Source of the DNA: JADFQT01 sp965216025
GTDB taxonomy: Bacteria > Chloroflexota > Dehalococcoidia > Lucifugimonadales > UBA3495
Reading direction: 5' to 3'
Length of the DNA stretch: 64,000 nt
NCBI GenBank assembly: GCA_965216025.1
Contig: CBDCEX010000016.1
Coordinates: 248,001 to 312,000 of the forward strand
Shown here: piece by piece, positions 1-8,582 of the stretch
Position numbering within the stretch: the stretch's first letter is position 1
How the letters are laid out: every line of letters starts with the position of its first letter
The notes under the pieces: model-generated
The model's database searches: none
Seen by the model: only the letters and a program-made list of their open reading frames with translations
Told to the model about the DNA's origin: nothing
Position numbers and translations under genes: made by a program

Positions 1-131
1 CACTCTGAATCAACTGGTATTGTGAAGGTGGTTCCGGTGCTCGCCGGAGGCTCAACATCGGTAGGGCCTCCACAGGCGACGACAATCAGGACGACGATGA
101 ACGTTGCTATCGATGGTTTAATTCTGTACAT
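1..131 (-). CDS. Lipoprotein N-terminus, runs off the left edge
   Basis: The reverse strand opens with an ATG at 131 and reads about 43 codons to the window edge. The product starts MYRIKPSIATF, followed by a hydrophobic stretch and a lipobox ending VVAC at about residue 19, then a Pro/Thr/Ser-rich segment. This is a typical bacterial lipoprotein signal peptide with a flexible linker, so the mature protein should be anchored outside the cytoplasmic membrane. The functional domain lies beyond the window, so no role can be given. No strong ribosome binding site is visible. Confidence 0.6.
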   Translation of the reverse strand, partial: MYRIKPSIATFIVVLIVVACGGPTDVEPPASTGTTFTIPVDSE

Positions 132-831
132 GCACGAGCACCACTACATTTGTAACAGACATTAGGCTCCTAGAGAAGAGGTCCCTCTAGTACCGTTTCA
201 ATTTAATTCTATTGGATAGACATGTTTGAGCTTACTGCGAGCGTCCTGGGTGGAGAACCGCCAAGCTATGATGGCGGCGGGCCAGCCAGGAAATTCCGGA
301 ACCTTCGCCCGTATCCTCGCCAAAGAAGAACATCCCCACAGCCAAACTGACTTCGAAGTTTATGTCCACGAAATGCTGGAAACCCGGCCGGAACGGTCCC
401 CGACATCACCCCCACAATATACTGCGCTATGTCCGCAGCCCACGACGTCACCGTCGCTGCACTCCTGATCCAACAGGCCCACATGGAGAGAAAGCCGGCG
501 CTTCGTCAACAGCCGACAGGGAAGGACAGAAATGCCGCATGCGCTCACCCGAAGGGCCACCCCGGCACTCCAGGGAGGTTGAGCCAACACAATGGCAGCT
601 ATCGCCGACCGGACCGAACCTGTCCAAACACCCTCACCGGCACCGCCCGGGGGTCTCCGCAACTGTGGAAGCATAGACTTCCAAGCATAGACCCCGGACT
701 TCCACCGGAGACCCATCGTACCGGCCCGTGACCGGGGCTTTCCTGGCCCAAACACCCTCTGGCCCCAAGGTGCCTGGAAGAAATGAAAGACTCCTCCTCT
801 GGCTCAATCCTGTCCTGAGCTTGTCGAAGGG
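132..831. other. Stretch with no assignable gene
   Basis: Several short overlapping frames are open here (for example 226-468 on the plus strand), but none gives a product I recognise and the frames change repeatedly, as expected of decayed coding DNA. At about 809-831 lies the widespread intergenic repeat core CTGAGCTTGTCGAAGG, directly before an IS630 remnant. I see no convincing gene. Confidence 0.4.
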
Positions 832-1023
832 ATGGCAGAGATCGAGTTCAGCGTGCTGGCCCGGGCCTGTCTCCGGGGACACAACCCCGATGAGGATGCC
901 TTGCGAAGGGCCATCGGTGCCTACGAGGGAGAACGCAACGTGGCGGGAGCGTCCATTAACTGGCGGTTCACCGCCCAGCAGGCCAGGGCCAAACTGCCTC
1001 GCCTCTATCCCTGCCATTCCTAA
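832..1023 (+). pseudogene. IS630-family transposase, C-terminal remnant
   Basis: This 63-codon frame reads MAEIEFSVLARACL and ends INWRFTAQQARAKLPRLYP. That is the usual C-terminus of IS630-type DDE transposases: the catalytic Glu lies in the IEIEFSVL segment and the tail is the INWxFTxxxARxKLxxLYP block. Everything upstream, including the first two catalytic aspartates, is missing and is replaced by a palindromic repeat. Just after the stop, TTGACTGAATACTAA resembles element ends near 34,134 and 38,745, so the element's right end is probably still present. Confidence 0.7.
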
Positions 1024-1061
1024 CTTGACTGAATACTAAAGACACCGTTTCCTATCATGTC

Positions 1062-1150
1062 CTTGGTGGTGGAGGTGGTGGAGGTGGTGGAGGTGGTGCG
1101 GGACGCGGAGGCGGAGGCGGCATCGGACCCGGGGGTCTTGGCGGAGGGAG
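1062..1150. repeat. G-rich GGTGGAGGT simple repeat
   Basis: About 90 bases of strongly G-biased DNA begin with a (GGTGGAGGT)n-like tract and continue as GCGGAGGCGG. It lies between the IS630 remnant and the convergent end of the SLATT-like gene. A short Gly- or Val/Glu-rich frame can be read, but there is no sign of a real gene. Confidence 0.6.
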
Positions 1151-1193
1151 ACTCCTCTTTTCAATCTCACTCAAGTACTATCTGCTCGCTATC

Positions 1194-1664
1194 CTAGGTG
1201 AATTCACTAGGGAGAGTTTTGTATGCTTCATCTTTCGCCTTCTCATTAAGGGCATCATCACTTGGGAAGTCGTAATAATTGTTGCTAATGCGGTTGTATT
1301 TTTCCCTCAGAGCATTTACATCTGCTTGGGATGGTTCTCCATACCAGAGTTGTCGCCATTCCTCTGATAATTCCCTATATTGGACACACACAACCTGGCA
1401 GACTACTGCTTTGGTTGCATAATCCGTTACCAGGGACAGGATAGCCGTAATTGCTACGATGGCCAAGAATATAGCTGCAACATATGCAGGGATCGGCTCT
1501 AGTAATGGCGCCGCGACACCGACGGATGCTGCCACCAGAATAACTGAGAGGGAGCGGTGGCGTCGCAAAGATTTGTCTCCTAGTTTATCGCAGTAACGAA
1601 TGGCTCGCTCCGTATCAAGTATGCCCACCCAAATTTGCCGCGTCAGAGCGTCTCTATAGTCCAT
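1194..1664 (-). CDS. Two-TM membrane protein, SLATT/DUF4231-like
   Basis: The 156-residue product has a charged N-terminal helix (residues 1-38), two adjacent hydrophobic helices (about 40-60 and 62-82) and a long amphipathic C-terminal region with a QYRELSEEWRQLW segment. This order matches SLATT-type domains, which are two-TM effectors usually coupled to nucleotide-sensing or other defence modules and thought to form membrane pores. Assignment is from pattern only. The ATG at 1664 has an AAAGGA about 10 bases upstream, and the stop is TAG. The gene stands alone, with no cyclase or SLOG partner on the visible side. It could instead be an ordinary small membrane protein. Confidence 0.55.
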   Translation of the reverse strand: MDYRDALTRQIWVGILDTERAIRYCDKLGDKSLRRHRSLSVILVAASVGVAAPLLEPIPAYVAAIFLAIVAITAILSLVTDYATKAVVCQVVCVQYRELSEEWRQLWYGEPSQADVNALREKYNRISNNYYDFPSDDALNEKAKDEAYKTLPSEFT

Positions 1665-1799
1665 ATCCTGTTTGTCCTTTGGCTAAGCTCCAGCCCTACC
1701 GAATTATCTTAACAAGGCCACGCGCACATTGACAATTGTGATAAAGTCCCATACCGCAGCTCTGGTGGCGTCGGAAGGTCATTTTCACGCCGCCAGGTG

Positions 1800-3072
1800 C
1801 AGGGCCTTTTCATTTTCTCAAAATAGTATAAAATTATTACCAGTTTAAGCGGGAGGGAAGGATGATGACTTTGAGAGAAACGCTGGATTTGGTGCCTGAC
1901 TTCCGGAGTAGCCAAGGGCGACGCCACTCTTTGGGGGCGATCCTGGCCTTGGCCACCTGTGCCATGCTGTGCGGCGCCCGCAGCTTATACGCCATAGCTC
2001 AATGGGGGCGGGACCAAGGGGGTGCTACGGCGCAGCTTTTGGGGTTCAGCCAGGAGAAGACACCCTGCGTGGCCACCCTCCACCGGGTGTTCAAGGGCCT
2101 GGACGTGGCGGCCTTTGAGGCAGAAGTCGGCAACTGGCTGGCAAATAGCGGGGTAGAGGCGGATGACCCCCTGTCCCTGGACGGGAAAACCTTGCGAGGG
2201 GTCCACGGCCAAGAGATACCCGGGGTCCATCTGGTGTCGGCCTACGCTAGCCGCGCTGGGGCAGTGCTGGCGCAGGTAGCTGCGCCGGGCAAAGGGGAAG
2301 AATTGGCGGCGGTCAAAGAAGTATTGGGCCAGGTACCCCTGAAGGGTCGGGTAGTAGTGGCTGATGCCTTACTGACCCAACGGAAAGTCTGTGAGCAGAT
2401 TGTGGCAGGCGGCGGAGAGTATCTGCTGCCAGTTAAAGAGAATCAGCCCACCTTGCGCCGAGACCTGGAGGTGGCTTTTTCCCCTGCTAGGAACTGAGAG
2501 GGCTGGTGGCCCAACCGTACCTCCCTGGCTGGCAGCGGAGTGGCGAGCACGCGGGGCCAAGCTGACGGTCTGGGCCGATGCTCCAGTAAAGCGGCGTCAT
2601 GGGCGGCTGGAGCGGCGAGAGTTGTGGGCCTTGGCCGACCCAGAGCTAAATGGCTACGTGGGCAGCGCTGGGACGGTCGGGGAAGCGTGGCCGCATCTGC
2701 AACAGGTGTGTCGGCTAGAGCGCCAGCGGGTCGTGAAGGGCAAGAAACAGGTGGCTGTGAGCTATGCAATTAGCAGTCTCCCAGCCACTGATGCCGATGC
2801 CAGGCGATTGTTGAGCCTTTCCCGTGGGCACTGGGGCATCGAGAACCGCCTCCACTGGGTACGGGATGTGACCTTCGACGAGGACCGCTCTCAGGTGCGC
2901 ACTGGGGCCGCCCCTCAGGTTCTGGCGGGCCTGCGGAACCTGGTCATCAGCTTGGTACGTCGGGCTGGGCATTCCAACGTAGCCGCTGCCCTACGCCGCC
3001 ACAATGCCCATCTCAGCGAAGCTTTCGACATGATGGGCTTTACCTACCAGGCAGGAGAATGAAAAGGCCCTG
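1800..3072 (+). mobile_element. ISAs1-family insertion sequence, copy 1 (1273 bp)
   Basis: The ends are set by a 15-bp inverted repeat CAGGGCCTTTTCATT and by perfect 10-bp target duplications CCGCCAGGTG at 1790-1799 and 3073-3082. Two further 1273-bp copies lie at 45098-46370 and 49760-51032, differing by only a few substitutions. Short CAGGGC ends and 10-bp duplications fit the ISAs1 family. Confidence 0.95.
1862..3062 (+). CDS. ISAs1-family transposase in two frames
   Basis: The first frame (1862-2497, 211 residues) carries the first Asp in LSLDGKTLRGV and the second in VVVADALLTQ. The rest, with the catalytic Glu block GHWGIENRLHWVRD, is in another frame (open 2391-3062). The crossing point is a T5C4 run near 2476-2484, where one forward slip joins the halves into a roughly 400-residue protein of normal family length. 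All three copies have the same arrangement, so it predates their spread. It is either programmed slippage or an inactive transposase mobilised in trans. The start has GGGAGGGAAGG just upstream. Confidence 0.85.
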
Positions 3073-3220
3073 CCGCCAGGTGGGTAGAACCTGCAACTGG
3101 GAATGTACCAGAGGTTAAAATCGAATTCTGCCGGCGGGAAAGGTTAAGGGGCATGGGCCTTGAAGGTGTCGATCCAGCAAGACCCATAGGACACTTCATA
3201 ACTCAAACGGCGATCTAGGG

Positions 3221-3406
3221 CAGGGCAATCGCGTCTAAAACTGCCTTTTCGAACTTCGGTACAGAAGGCTAGCGAATGGTAGATATTCCGATGCTTTCCC
3301 AGCTATTTTGACTATAACACGTAAAGATCGAAAGACTTCCGGGACTCGTCAGACCCCAAAGAGCCACTGTCCCAAACCTGGGGGCGATTAAGACGCGATT
3401 GCCCTG
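3221..3406. repeat. ISAs1-type MITE, copy A (186 bp)
   Basis: A 186-bp non-coding element with ends CAGGGCAATCGCGTCT (left) and AGACGCGATTGCCCTG (right) is flanked by perfect 10-bp duplications CGATCTAGGG at 3211-3220 and 3407-3416. A near-identical copy lies at 26625-26810. The CAGGGC ends and duplication length match ISAs1, but the inner end sequence differs from the ISAs1 copies in this window. Confidence 0.9.
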
Positions 3407-3625
3407 CGATCTAGGGCCATTTCCGGCAACGTACTTACAGGCAAGGTCTATAGTGTCTTGGTCCTCCGCCGACTTCATGGCCCCGTCCGCATGGGCCTCA
3501 TCACTCAGCAGCAGGACGCGCCCGTGGGTCTGCTTGTAAGCCGCCGCCCGGCCACGGGACACCAATGTCTTCAATTCCTGCCGCGCCTCCGTACTCAGCT
3601 TGACCCGGTATCTCTTCATCGCCAT
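3407..3625 (-). pseudogene. IS630-family transposase N-terminal HTH, cut by MITE A
   Basis: Reading leftward from ATG 3625, the product MAMKRYRVKLSTEARQELK continues with LVSRGRAAAYKQTHGRVLLLS. This is the typical N-terminal segment of IS630-type transposases, before the helix-turn-helix. After about 70 codons the frame enters the 186-bp MITE. Removing the MITE and one target copy still leads to a stop within a few codons, so the gene was already decayed. No DDE domain remains. Confidence 0.6.
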
Positions 3626-3714
3626 CCCCTCCTTACACGTCCCAATCCTCTTCGCCCTATGCTTGGTAGACTACTCTCGCTCAGTACTCAATTCAAAAAT
3701 GTTCAACTACTAAA

Positions 3715-5432
3715 CCCGAATCCACCGATGGACACGGATGGACAGCGTGAGGACAACGGAAGGGGGGTGAGGGAGTACAGGCGCGATAATCCGGGCTCGA
3801 ACTTGGGTAGACGGGAGGTTGGCGGGCGGTCTGCAGGCGCTTTTGGGGGCGCCGATGGCGGCTTACAGTGGCTGTGGCGAGCGAGATGGCGGGATAGGAC
3901 ACGGCAAGAGGCGCTCGCGGACTGGGCTGGCGCGAGTTTGCGGGGACGTTGGGTTGGCTGGCGGGTCAGTGGCGGACGGGCGCCGTCAGGCTGGGAGTGG
4001 AATGGCTCGCAGTCGGGCCAGGGCGCGGCTGAACTGCTCCTCCCAGGGCCAGCGCTTGGGAAGATGCAGGGTGATCCGGCGTGCCGAGCGGGTGAGCCGT
4101 CCGGCCAGGGCGAAGACCCGCCGCCGGAGGGTCTTGGTGGTCACGATCTGCTCACCCAGGCCGATGCGGGCTGTCCAGCGAGCCAGGTTGTGGGCCATCA
4201 CCTGTACCGCCAGCCAGGCGCCGTTGGCGGCGAAGCGGCCCGAGGGAAGATGGTTCAGCCCGACGCCGTACTTGAGGTCGCGTATCGCATTCTCGATCTC
4301 GGCGTGGCGGCGGTGGTCAGCCTCCAGTTCCAGGGTCTCCCCGTCCCGGTCGGTGATGAAGCCGTGATAGCTGTAGGTGGCGAAGAGAGCCAGTTGAGAA
4401 CCGGGCGCCGGCTTCACCCGCCGGACGATGAGCCGTAGCGGCACGGCATCCGGCTCACTCTGGAAGGGGGTGTAGGTGGTTTCGGCCACATCGGCGGCGC
4501 CGTCCATCCAGTAAGGAATCGGCGTCCAGGCATCTTCGGGTATCGCCTCGATGAGATTGTGCAGGCTTTTGTGCTGGCGGATGGTGATGGAGAAGCGGAC
4601 ATCCATCCGGCGGCAGACGGCGACCACGGCGTGGGTATAGAAGCCGCTGTCAGCCCGCATGGTGAGCTGCCCGCTGGCCCCGCCGCAGCGAACCCGGCTC
4701 ACCGTCTCACGCAGGAAGTGGGCGGCGCCCCGGGCGGTGTTGGCCCGGCCCTCGCGCAGGCGGGCCATCAGCACGTCGCCGGTTCCGGCGGCGACGGCCA
4801 GCAGTGGGTGATAGCCCCGCGCGCCGGTATAGCCGTGATGGCGGGCGCCCTCCTTGGCCAGTCCGTAAGTCTCGCAGATCGTCGAATCAAGGTCGATGGT
4901 GAATGGCGCGTCGCCGGGTCCGGCGCCGGCCTTCCAGGCCCGGGCCAGCAACTCGCGGCTCACCCCGTCCAGCTGGCGGACGTGGCCCCAGGTGAAGCTG
5001 CGCAGGAAGGTGCCCAGGGTGGATGGCGCTTTGACTACGCAGCCGAGAGCGCAGGCCGTCCTGCCGGTGCGCAACGCATCGGCGTCGTCGATGCAGTCGC
5101 CGCCCGCCAGCGCCGAGGCGACCAGGGTCATTATCTTGTCGCCGGTGTTCGCCCGGCCCGGCGCGCCGCCGAGGTCGAGGTGATTCCCGAGGAGTTGGGG
5201 AAGGCCAAGGCGCAGGGCGAGGGTGGCGGGAAGGATCAGCCCGGCATTGGCCACCAGGCGGTGGTCGTCGAAGGCGATTTGGATGCGGTCGGGGTGGTTG
5301 CGTGGTAGCATCTATTGGGTGCTCCTTTTCTGGGACCGGTTTTCTGTTTCAAAACCATTATCCCAGATTCAGAGGCGCACCCTTTTGTTTCTTCAGCAGG
5401 CCTCCCACACGCCGTCCATCGGTGGATTCGGG
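3715..5432 (-). mobile_element. IS1380-family insertion sequence (1718 bp)
   Basis: The ends are a perfect 19-bp inverted repeat, CCCGAATCCACCGATGGAC at 3715-3733 and its complement at 5414-5432. They are flanked by 5-bp duplications CTAAA (3710-3714 and 5433-5437). The interior is clearly more GC-rich than its host, which suggests recent arrival from a high-GC source. Confidence 0.92.
3986..5311 (-). CDS. IS1380-family transposase
   Basis: A 441-residue intact DDE transposase. First Asp block IDLDSTICETYG (about residue 140), second MRADSGFYTHAV (about 225), Glu block RHAEIENAIRDLKYGVGLNH (about 340), followed by the RFAANGAWLAVQVMAHNL helix usual for this family. Length is normal and there is no internal stop, so the element may be active. 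The start ATG is about 100 bases inside the right end. A 249-codon frame on the opposite strand is a shadow caused by high GC. Confidence 0.95.
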   Translation of the reverse strand: MLPRNHPDRIQIAFDDHRLVANAGLILPATLALRLGLPQLLGNHLDLGGAPGRANTGDKIMTLVASALAGGDCIDDADALRTGRTACALGCVVKAPSTLGTFLRSFTWGHVRQLDGVSRELLARAWKAGAGPGDAPFTIDLDSTICETYGLAKEGARHHGYTGARGYHPLLAVAAGTGDVLMARLREGRANTARGAAHFLRETVSRVRCGGASGQLTMRADSGFYTHAVVAVCRRMDVRFSITIRQHKSLHNLIEAIPEDAWTPIPYWMDGAADVAETTYTPFQSEPDAVPLRLIVRRVKPAPGSQLALFATYSYHGFITDRDGETLELEADHRRHAEIENAIRDLKYGVGLNHLPSGRFAANGAWLAVQVMAHNLARWTARIGLGEQIVTTKTLRRRVFALAGRLTRSARRITLHLPKRWPWEEQFSRALARLRAIPLPA

Positions 5433-5513
5433 CTAAACCAAAGCTAAGGTGAAACCTACATAAAGCGAACCCGAAGAGGAGTTGCGATATTCTGTAAAAG
5501 AAGTCGACGGGCG

Positions 5514-6644
5514 GTGGTGGAAGGGATGAAGGAAATAGTGCAACTCATGGAAGAGTGGCAACTCAATGTAGGTGACTTACGGGAAAGGATGTATCGAGCG
5601 CCAACACCTCGAGAGCGAGAGCGATGGCACGGGCTATGGTTGTTGGCCCAAGGGTGGTCGGCTATCCAGGTGGCTGAGGCTTTGGACAGAGAGCCTCATA
5701 CCATTGGAAACTGGCTGGCCAACTTTCGCCGAGGCGGGGCCCAAGGTTTGGTCTTTGAACAGACTGGGGGTCAACAGAACCAACTGAAGTCTGCGGTGCA
5801 AAATCCGCCTGGAGAGGCGGGAGTTGAATTGTCCAACTGGAATTGGAAAGTAGTGAGGCAATTTCTCAAGCAGAGCTTTGACCTGGGGCTGAGTCGAAGC
5901 AGTTGCTTGAACTACCTCCATCGGTTGGGCTTCGTGCTGAAGCGACCCAAGAAACGCCTCCTGAAAGCCAAGGATGAAGCGCGGAAAGCCTTCGTCCTCC
6001 AGTACAGCCAAATCCGAGAGGAGGCCCAAGAGAGTGGGGCCAAAATCTTCTTCGTAGACGAAGCCCACTTTCGGGCCGATGCCGATCTGAGGGGGAAATG
6101 GGTGCTCAAGGGAGAGCCGGCGCTGGTGGACTCTACCAGTCCTCGGTGGGGAGAGAAGGCCTGCTACTACTCGGGAGTTTGCTTGGAGGCTGGGGAGGTG
6201 GAAGCCATGGAAATAGCCGGCAACAGCAATGCCGAGACCTCCACCGCCTTTTTACGGCAGCTAAGAGAAAAACATCCTGGACCTCTGGTAGTGATTTGGG
6301 ACAATGGGCCAGCCCACCGAGGAGCAGCGATTCGCAGCTATTTGACCACCCCTGACTTGCAGCTGAGGCTGGTGGCCTTACCGGCCTACAGCCCAGACTT
6401 CAATGCCGACGAAGCCGTCTGGGACTGGGCCAGGGAAGAGGTCACGGCCAACGAATGCCTGGGAACAAAAGCCCAAGTCCAAGAGAAGATGAATGCATTC
6501 TTCGGCGGACTAGCTCACCGTAAGGATGAAGTGAAACATCGCTGCCGAACCCTGTTACAAGCTCGAGCCGATGCATTGATTTTTACACCTTCCCTACCTT
6601 TGCCATCGCTGCAAAATGTAGTTCCCACCTTGGCTTTGGTTTAG
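5514..6644 (+). CDS. IS630-family transposase (copy 1)
   Basis: A 376-residue protein starting at GTG 5514. N-terminal HTH of the AQGWSAIQVAEALDREPHTI type (residues about 40-65), then a DDE domain with KIFFVDEAHFRADADLRGKW (first Asp), LVVIWDNGPAHRG (second Asp) and LPAYSPDFNADEAVWDWARE (Glu). The stop TAG is formed by the element end plus its target TA. Compared with the copy at 38762-39996 this one lacks 23 bases after FEQTGG and reads straight through, so it is the better candidate for a working gene. Insertion of IS1380 in the left end probably immobilises this copy. Confidence 0.93.
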   Translation: MVEGMKEIVQLMEEWQLNVGDLRERMYRAPTPRERERWHGLWLLAQGWSAIQVAEALDREPHTIGNWLANFRRGGAQGLVFEQTGGQQNQLKSAVQNPPGEAGVELSNWNWKVVRQFLKQSFDLGLSRSSCLNYLHRLGFVLKRPKKRLLKAKDEARKAFVLQYSQIREEAQESGAKIFFVDEAHFRADADLRGKWVLKGEPALVDSTSPRWGEKACYYSGVCLEAGEVEAMEIAGNSNAETSTAFLRQLREKHPGPLVVIWDNGPAHRGAAIRSYLTTPDLQLRLVALPAYSPDFNADEAVWDWAREEVTANECLGTKAQVQEKMNAFFGGLAHRKDEVKHRCRTLLQARADALIFTPSLPLPSLQNVVPTLALV

Positions 6645-6705
6645 TAGTAAAACCCTTGGAAGAATCCTAAAGAAACCCTACAGTTAGAGAGCGAGGAGGT
6701 TATCA

Positions 6706-7241
6706 TGGCTAGAGTACCCCCGTTGCCACCAGGGAAAGCGTGCCCGCAAATCAGCGAGATGCCTTCGATCAAATCGTGGCGCAACGAGGTGGCCCATAGA
6801 ACGGGGACCTGTGTCTATACTGATAAACAGTCCAGAGATGGCAAAGCGGGCTGGTGAGCTGTCGTCATATCTGCGCCAAGAATCGACTCTATCGTCCAAG
6901 ATTCAGGAACTGGCCATGCTTGTGACTGCAAGGGAGCGCGATTGCCAGTTCATCTGGAACGTCCATGCAGCCTCTGGTCGCCGGGCTGGCCTCAGCGACG
7001 CTCTCGTAGACGCTCTACGCGACAAGCGCGACCGTTCCAAACAGCTATGCAGCAGTTTGGCATTCAAGGCCTTACCGAGTTGACCACTTTGATGGGCTAT
7101 TACGCGCTGCTGGCTTTTAACGCCAACGCATTCGCCATAGACCTACCTGCCGATAGGACCGAAACCGCACCTCCAGTGGGCGCAATGGTGGTAAAGGTAC
7201 CTCAAATACCCCCGCCGAGGTCCAACACTATCCTGGTGTAG
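6706..7241 (+). pseudogene. Carboxymuconolactone decarboxylase family protein, frameshifted
   Basis: Three successive frames together spell a CMD/AhpD-like protein: MARVPPLPPGKA (from 6706), then INSPEMAKRAGELSSYLRQ and LAMLVTARERDCQFIW in a second frame (6811-7083), then GLTELTTLMGYYALLAFNAN and an AFAIDLP tail in a third (to 7241). The order and motifs fit a small cytoplasmic CMD-family protein of about 180 residues. The CxxxH-type redox motif of AhpD-like members is not visible. At least two frameshifts make it a pseudogene. A GAGGAGG precedes the original ATG. Confidence 0.75.
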
Positions 7242-7599
7242 GTTGTCCTTTTTAGCGGGGCCCACGGCCTACTATCGGAGCGGCCTTAATCTGATGTTGT
7301 TGCTTGGATACAGCATCGCGGCAGACTAGCCTTGGGCCTAGAGGGTTGAACCGAGCATTACAGGTTTAGGATTCCATCCCGAATCCTTGCAGCCATCACA
7401 CTCCCCTAGTTCCTGTCGGTAGGAACAGGCTGAAGCCGCCCCCCCGGATCCTGCAGTATGTGAAAATCAGTTGCCGGCATCAGGACCGTCGCGCCAAGAC
7501 TGCTAGTCTTTGAGCAACTACCAGACGACATTTAGGCTCTAATTTTGGTTTTCGCTAAAAGGTGCCTGCAAAACCAAAAATGTTTAACGAGAGACGCCA
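7242..7599. other. Intergenic, no gene seen
   Basis: About 360 bases between the CMD pseudogene and the spermidine-synthase-like gene contain no open frame worth calling and no clear terminator hairpin. AT-rich DNA just before 7600 (TTTTGGTTTTCGCTAAAA) may hold the promoter of the following gene. Confidence 0.4.
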
Positions 7600-8280
7600 A
7601 TGAATCCTTGGAAGTTACTCGACCAAGCAAAACCGCCTGGAAGCGGGGAAGAACTCCGTTTGTACCAACGTGGTACTGAGTTTTCGATAAAAGTGGGCAA
7701 CTATGAACTCATGAACAGTCGTCTTCACGGATCGGAAGATGCTTTGGCCAAACTCGCCTATCAGATAATCACGGATCAGCCTGAGCCTCGAGTCTTGGTT
7801 GGTGGTCTGGGCATGGGATACACCTTAAGGACGGCACTGAACGGATTGGGAGCCAAAGCCCAAGTGGTCGTAGCCGAGCTTGTGCCGGCCGTTGTCAAGT
7901 GGAATCGGGGAGTACTTACTGATCTGGCTGGCAGTCCTCTTGAAGACGACCGAGTTACACTCCATGAAGCCGACGTTGCGCAGATAATCAGGAAATTCAA
8001 GTGTAATTACGACGGCATCTTGCTCGATGTTGACAACGGTCCTCAGGCGCTGACCCGAAAGGAAAACAATTGGCTTTATAGCCTCAAGGGGCTGAAAACA
8101 GCCTTCGCTGCGTTACGACCAGAAGGCGTATTGGCCATATGGTCCTCCGGGCCTGATCCAGCCTTTGCCAAGCGGTTACGCCAAGCTGGGTTCGAGGTGG
8201 ATGAGAATAGGGTGCCGGCGCGTGGAGGAGGGACGAGTAAGGGAGCCAATCATATCATTTGGACTGCAAAGCGTGCTTGA
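7600..8280 (+). CDS. Spermidine synthase-like methyltransferase-fold protein
   Basis: The 226-residue product has a class I Rossmann core: glycine loop RVLVGGLGMGYTLRTAL (about residues 65-81), an acidic strand end VVVAELVPAV (about 89-98), then DDRVTLHEADV and YDGILLDVDNGP. These match the spermidine/spermine synthase fold, which moves an aminopropyl group from decarboxylated SAM to putrescine. The usual N-terminal beta-domain is very short, so it may be one of the many SpeE-like relatives with an unknown acceptor. It starts at ATG 7600 after an AACGAGAGACGCC leader. It stands alone between decayed genes, and its frame is intact. Confidence 0.75.
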   Translation: MNPWKLLDQAKPPGSGEELRLYQRGTEFSIKVGNYELMNSRLHGSEDALAKLAYQIITDQPEPRVLVGGLGMGYTLRTALNGLGAKAQVVVAELVPAVVKWNRGVLTDLAGSPLEDDRVTLHEADVAQIIRKFKCNYDGILLDVDNGPQALTRKENNWLYSLKGLKTAFAALRPEGVLAIWSSGPDPAFAKRLRQAGFEVDENRVPARGGGTSKGANHIIWTAKRA

Positions 8281-8582
8281 CGATGGGTTTGGAATTCGGC
8301 GCCACCCCGAACGAGCCGGCTTCACCAAATCGGAGGCTGTGATCAGCCTCTCTGAGGATACCCCAACTTCCTACCGATTGAGCGTCAATGCCTACGCATT
8401 GGCCAGCTGGTGGTTGGCAAATCATCCTCCAGAGTAGCTGGGAGTGCCATGGGCGGAAAGAGCGCAGTTACATGCTCCAGAGTGCTGCTGGGGCTCCTTC
8501 TATGGAACAATGTTCTTACTTTGATATTCCTGACATATTTATACTGGGGCCAACCGAGGATTCTTGGCCTGAGGGGTAAATC
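8281..8582. other. Short intergenic region
   Basis: A frame ending at 8437 (tail YRLSVNAYALASWWLANHPPE) lies out of frame with the upstream gene and has no start or ribosome site of its own. It may be a coding remnant. Before 8583 a GAGGGG serves as ribosome binding site for the DHH gene. Confidence 0.35.

Larger units (their letters stand above)
3710..6644 (+). mobile_element. IS630-family IS copy 1, split by a nested IS1380
   Basis: The element begins CTAAACCAAAGC and ends GCTTTGGTTTAG, the two ends being inverted repeats. Each core end is flanked by TA inside C-TA...TA-G, as expected for insertion at CTAG with TA duplication. Five bases into the left end an IS1380 has inserted (3715-5432), so the left repeat is separated from the transposase by 1.7 kb. 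A second copy lies at 38762-39996 in reverse. Confidence 0.85.

Noticed and set aside
1057..1198. Short Val/Glu-rich frame through the G-rich repeat as a gene
   Set aside because: Low-complexity reading of a simple repeat without a ribosome site, converging on the real SLATT-like gene.
2391..3062. Second ISAs1 frame as an independent gene with its own ATG
   Set aside because: Its first 30 codons overlap the first frame without family resemblance, and the domain continues the upstream protein; it is the other half of one transposase.
3458..4438. Long open frame (326 codons) on the plus strand over the IS1380 end
   Set aside because: It crosses the MITE, the IS630 end and the antisense of the IS1380 transposase; an artefact of high GC with no recognisable product.
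8165..8437. 90-codon frame overlapping the end of the spermidine-synthase-like gene
   Set aside because: No ribosome site, a large overlap with a well-supported gene, and no recognisable domain.
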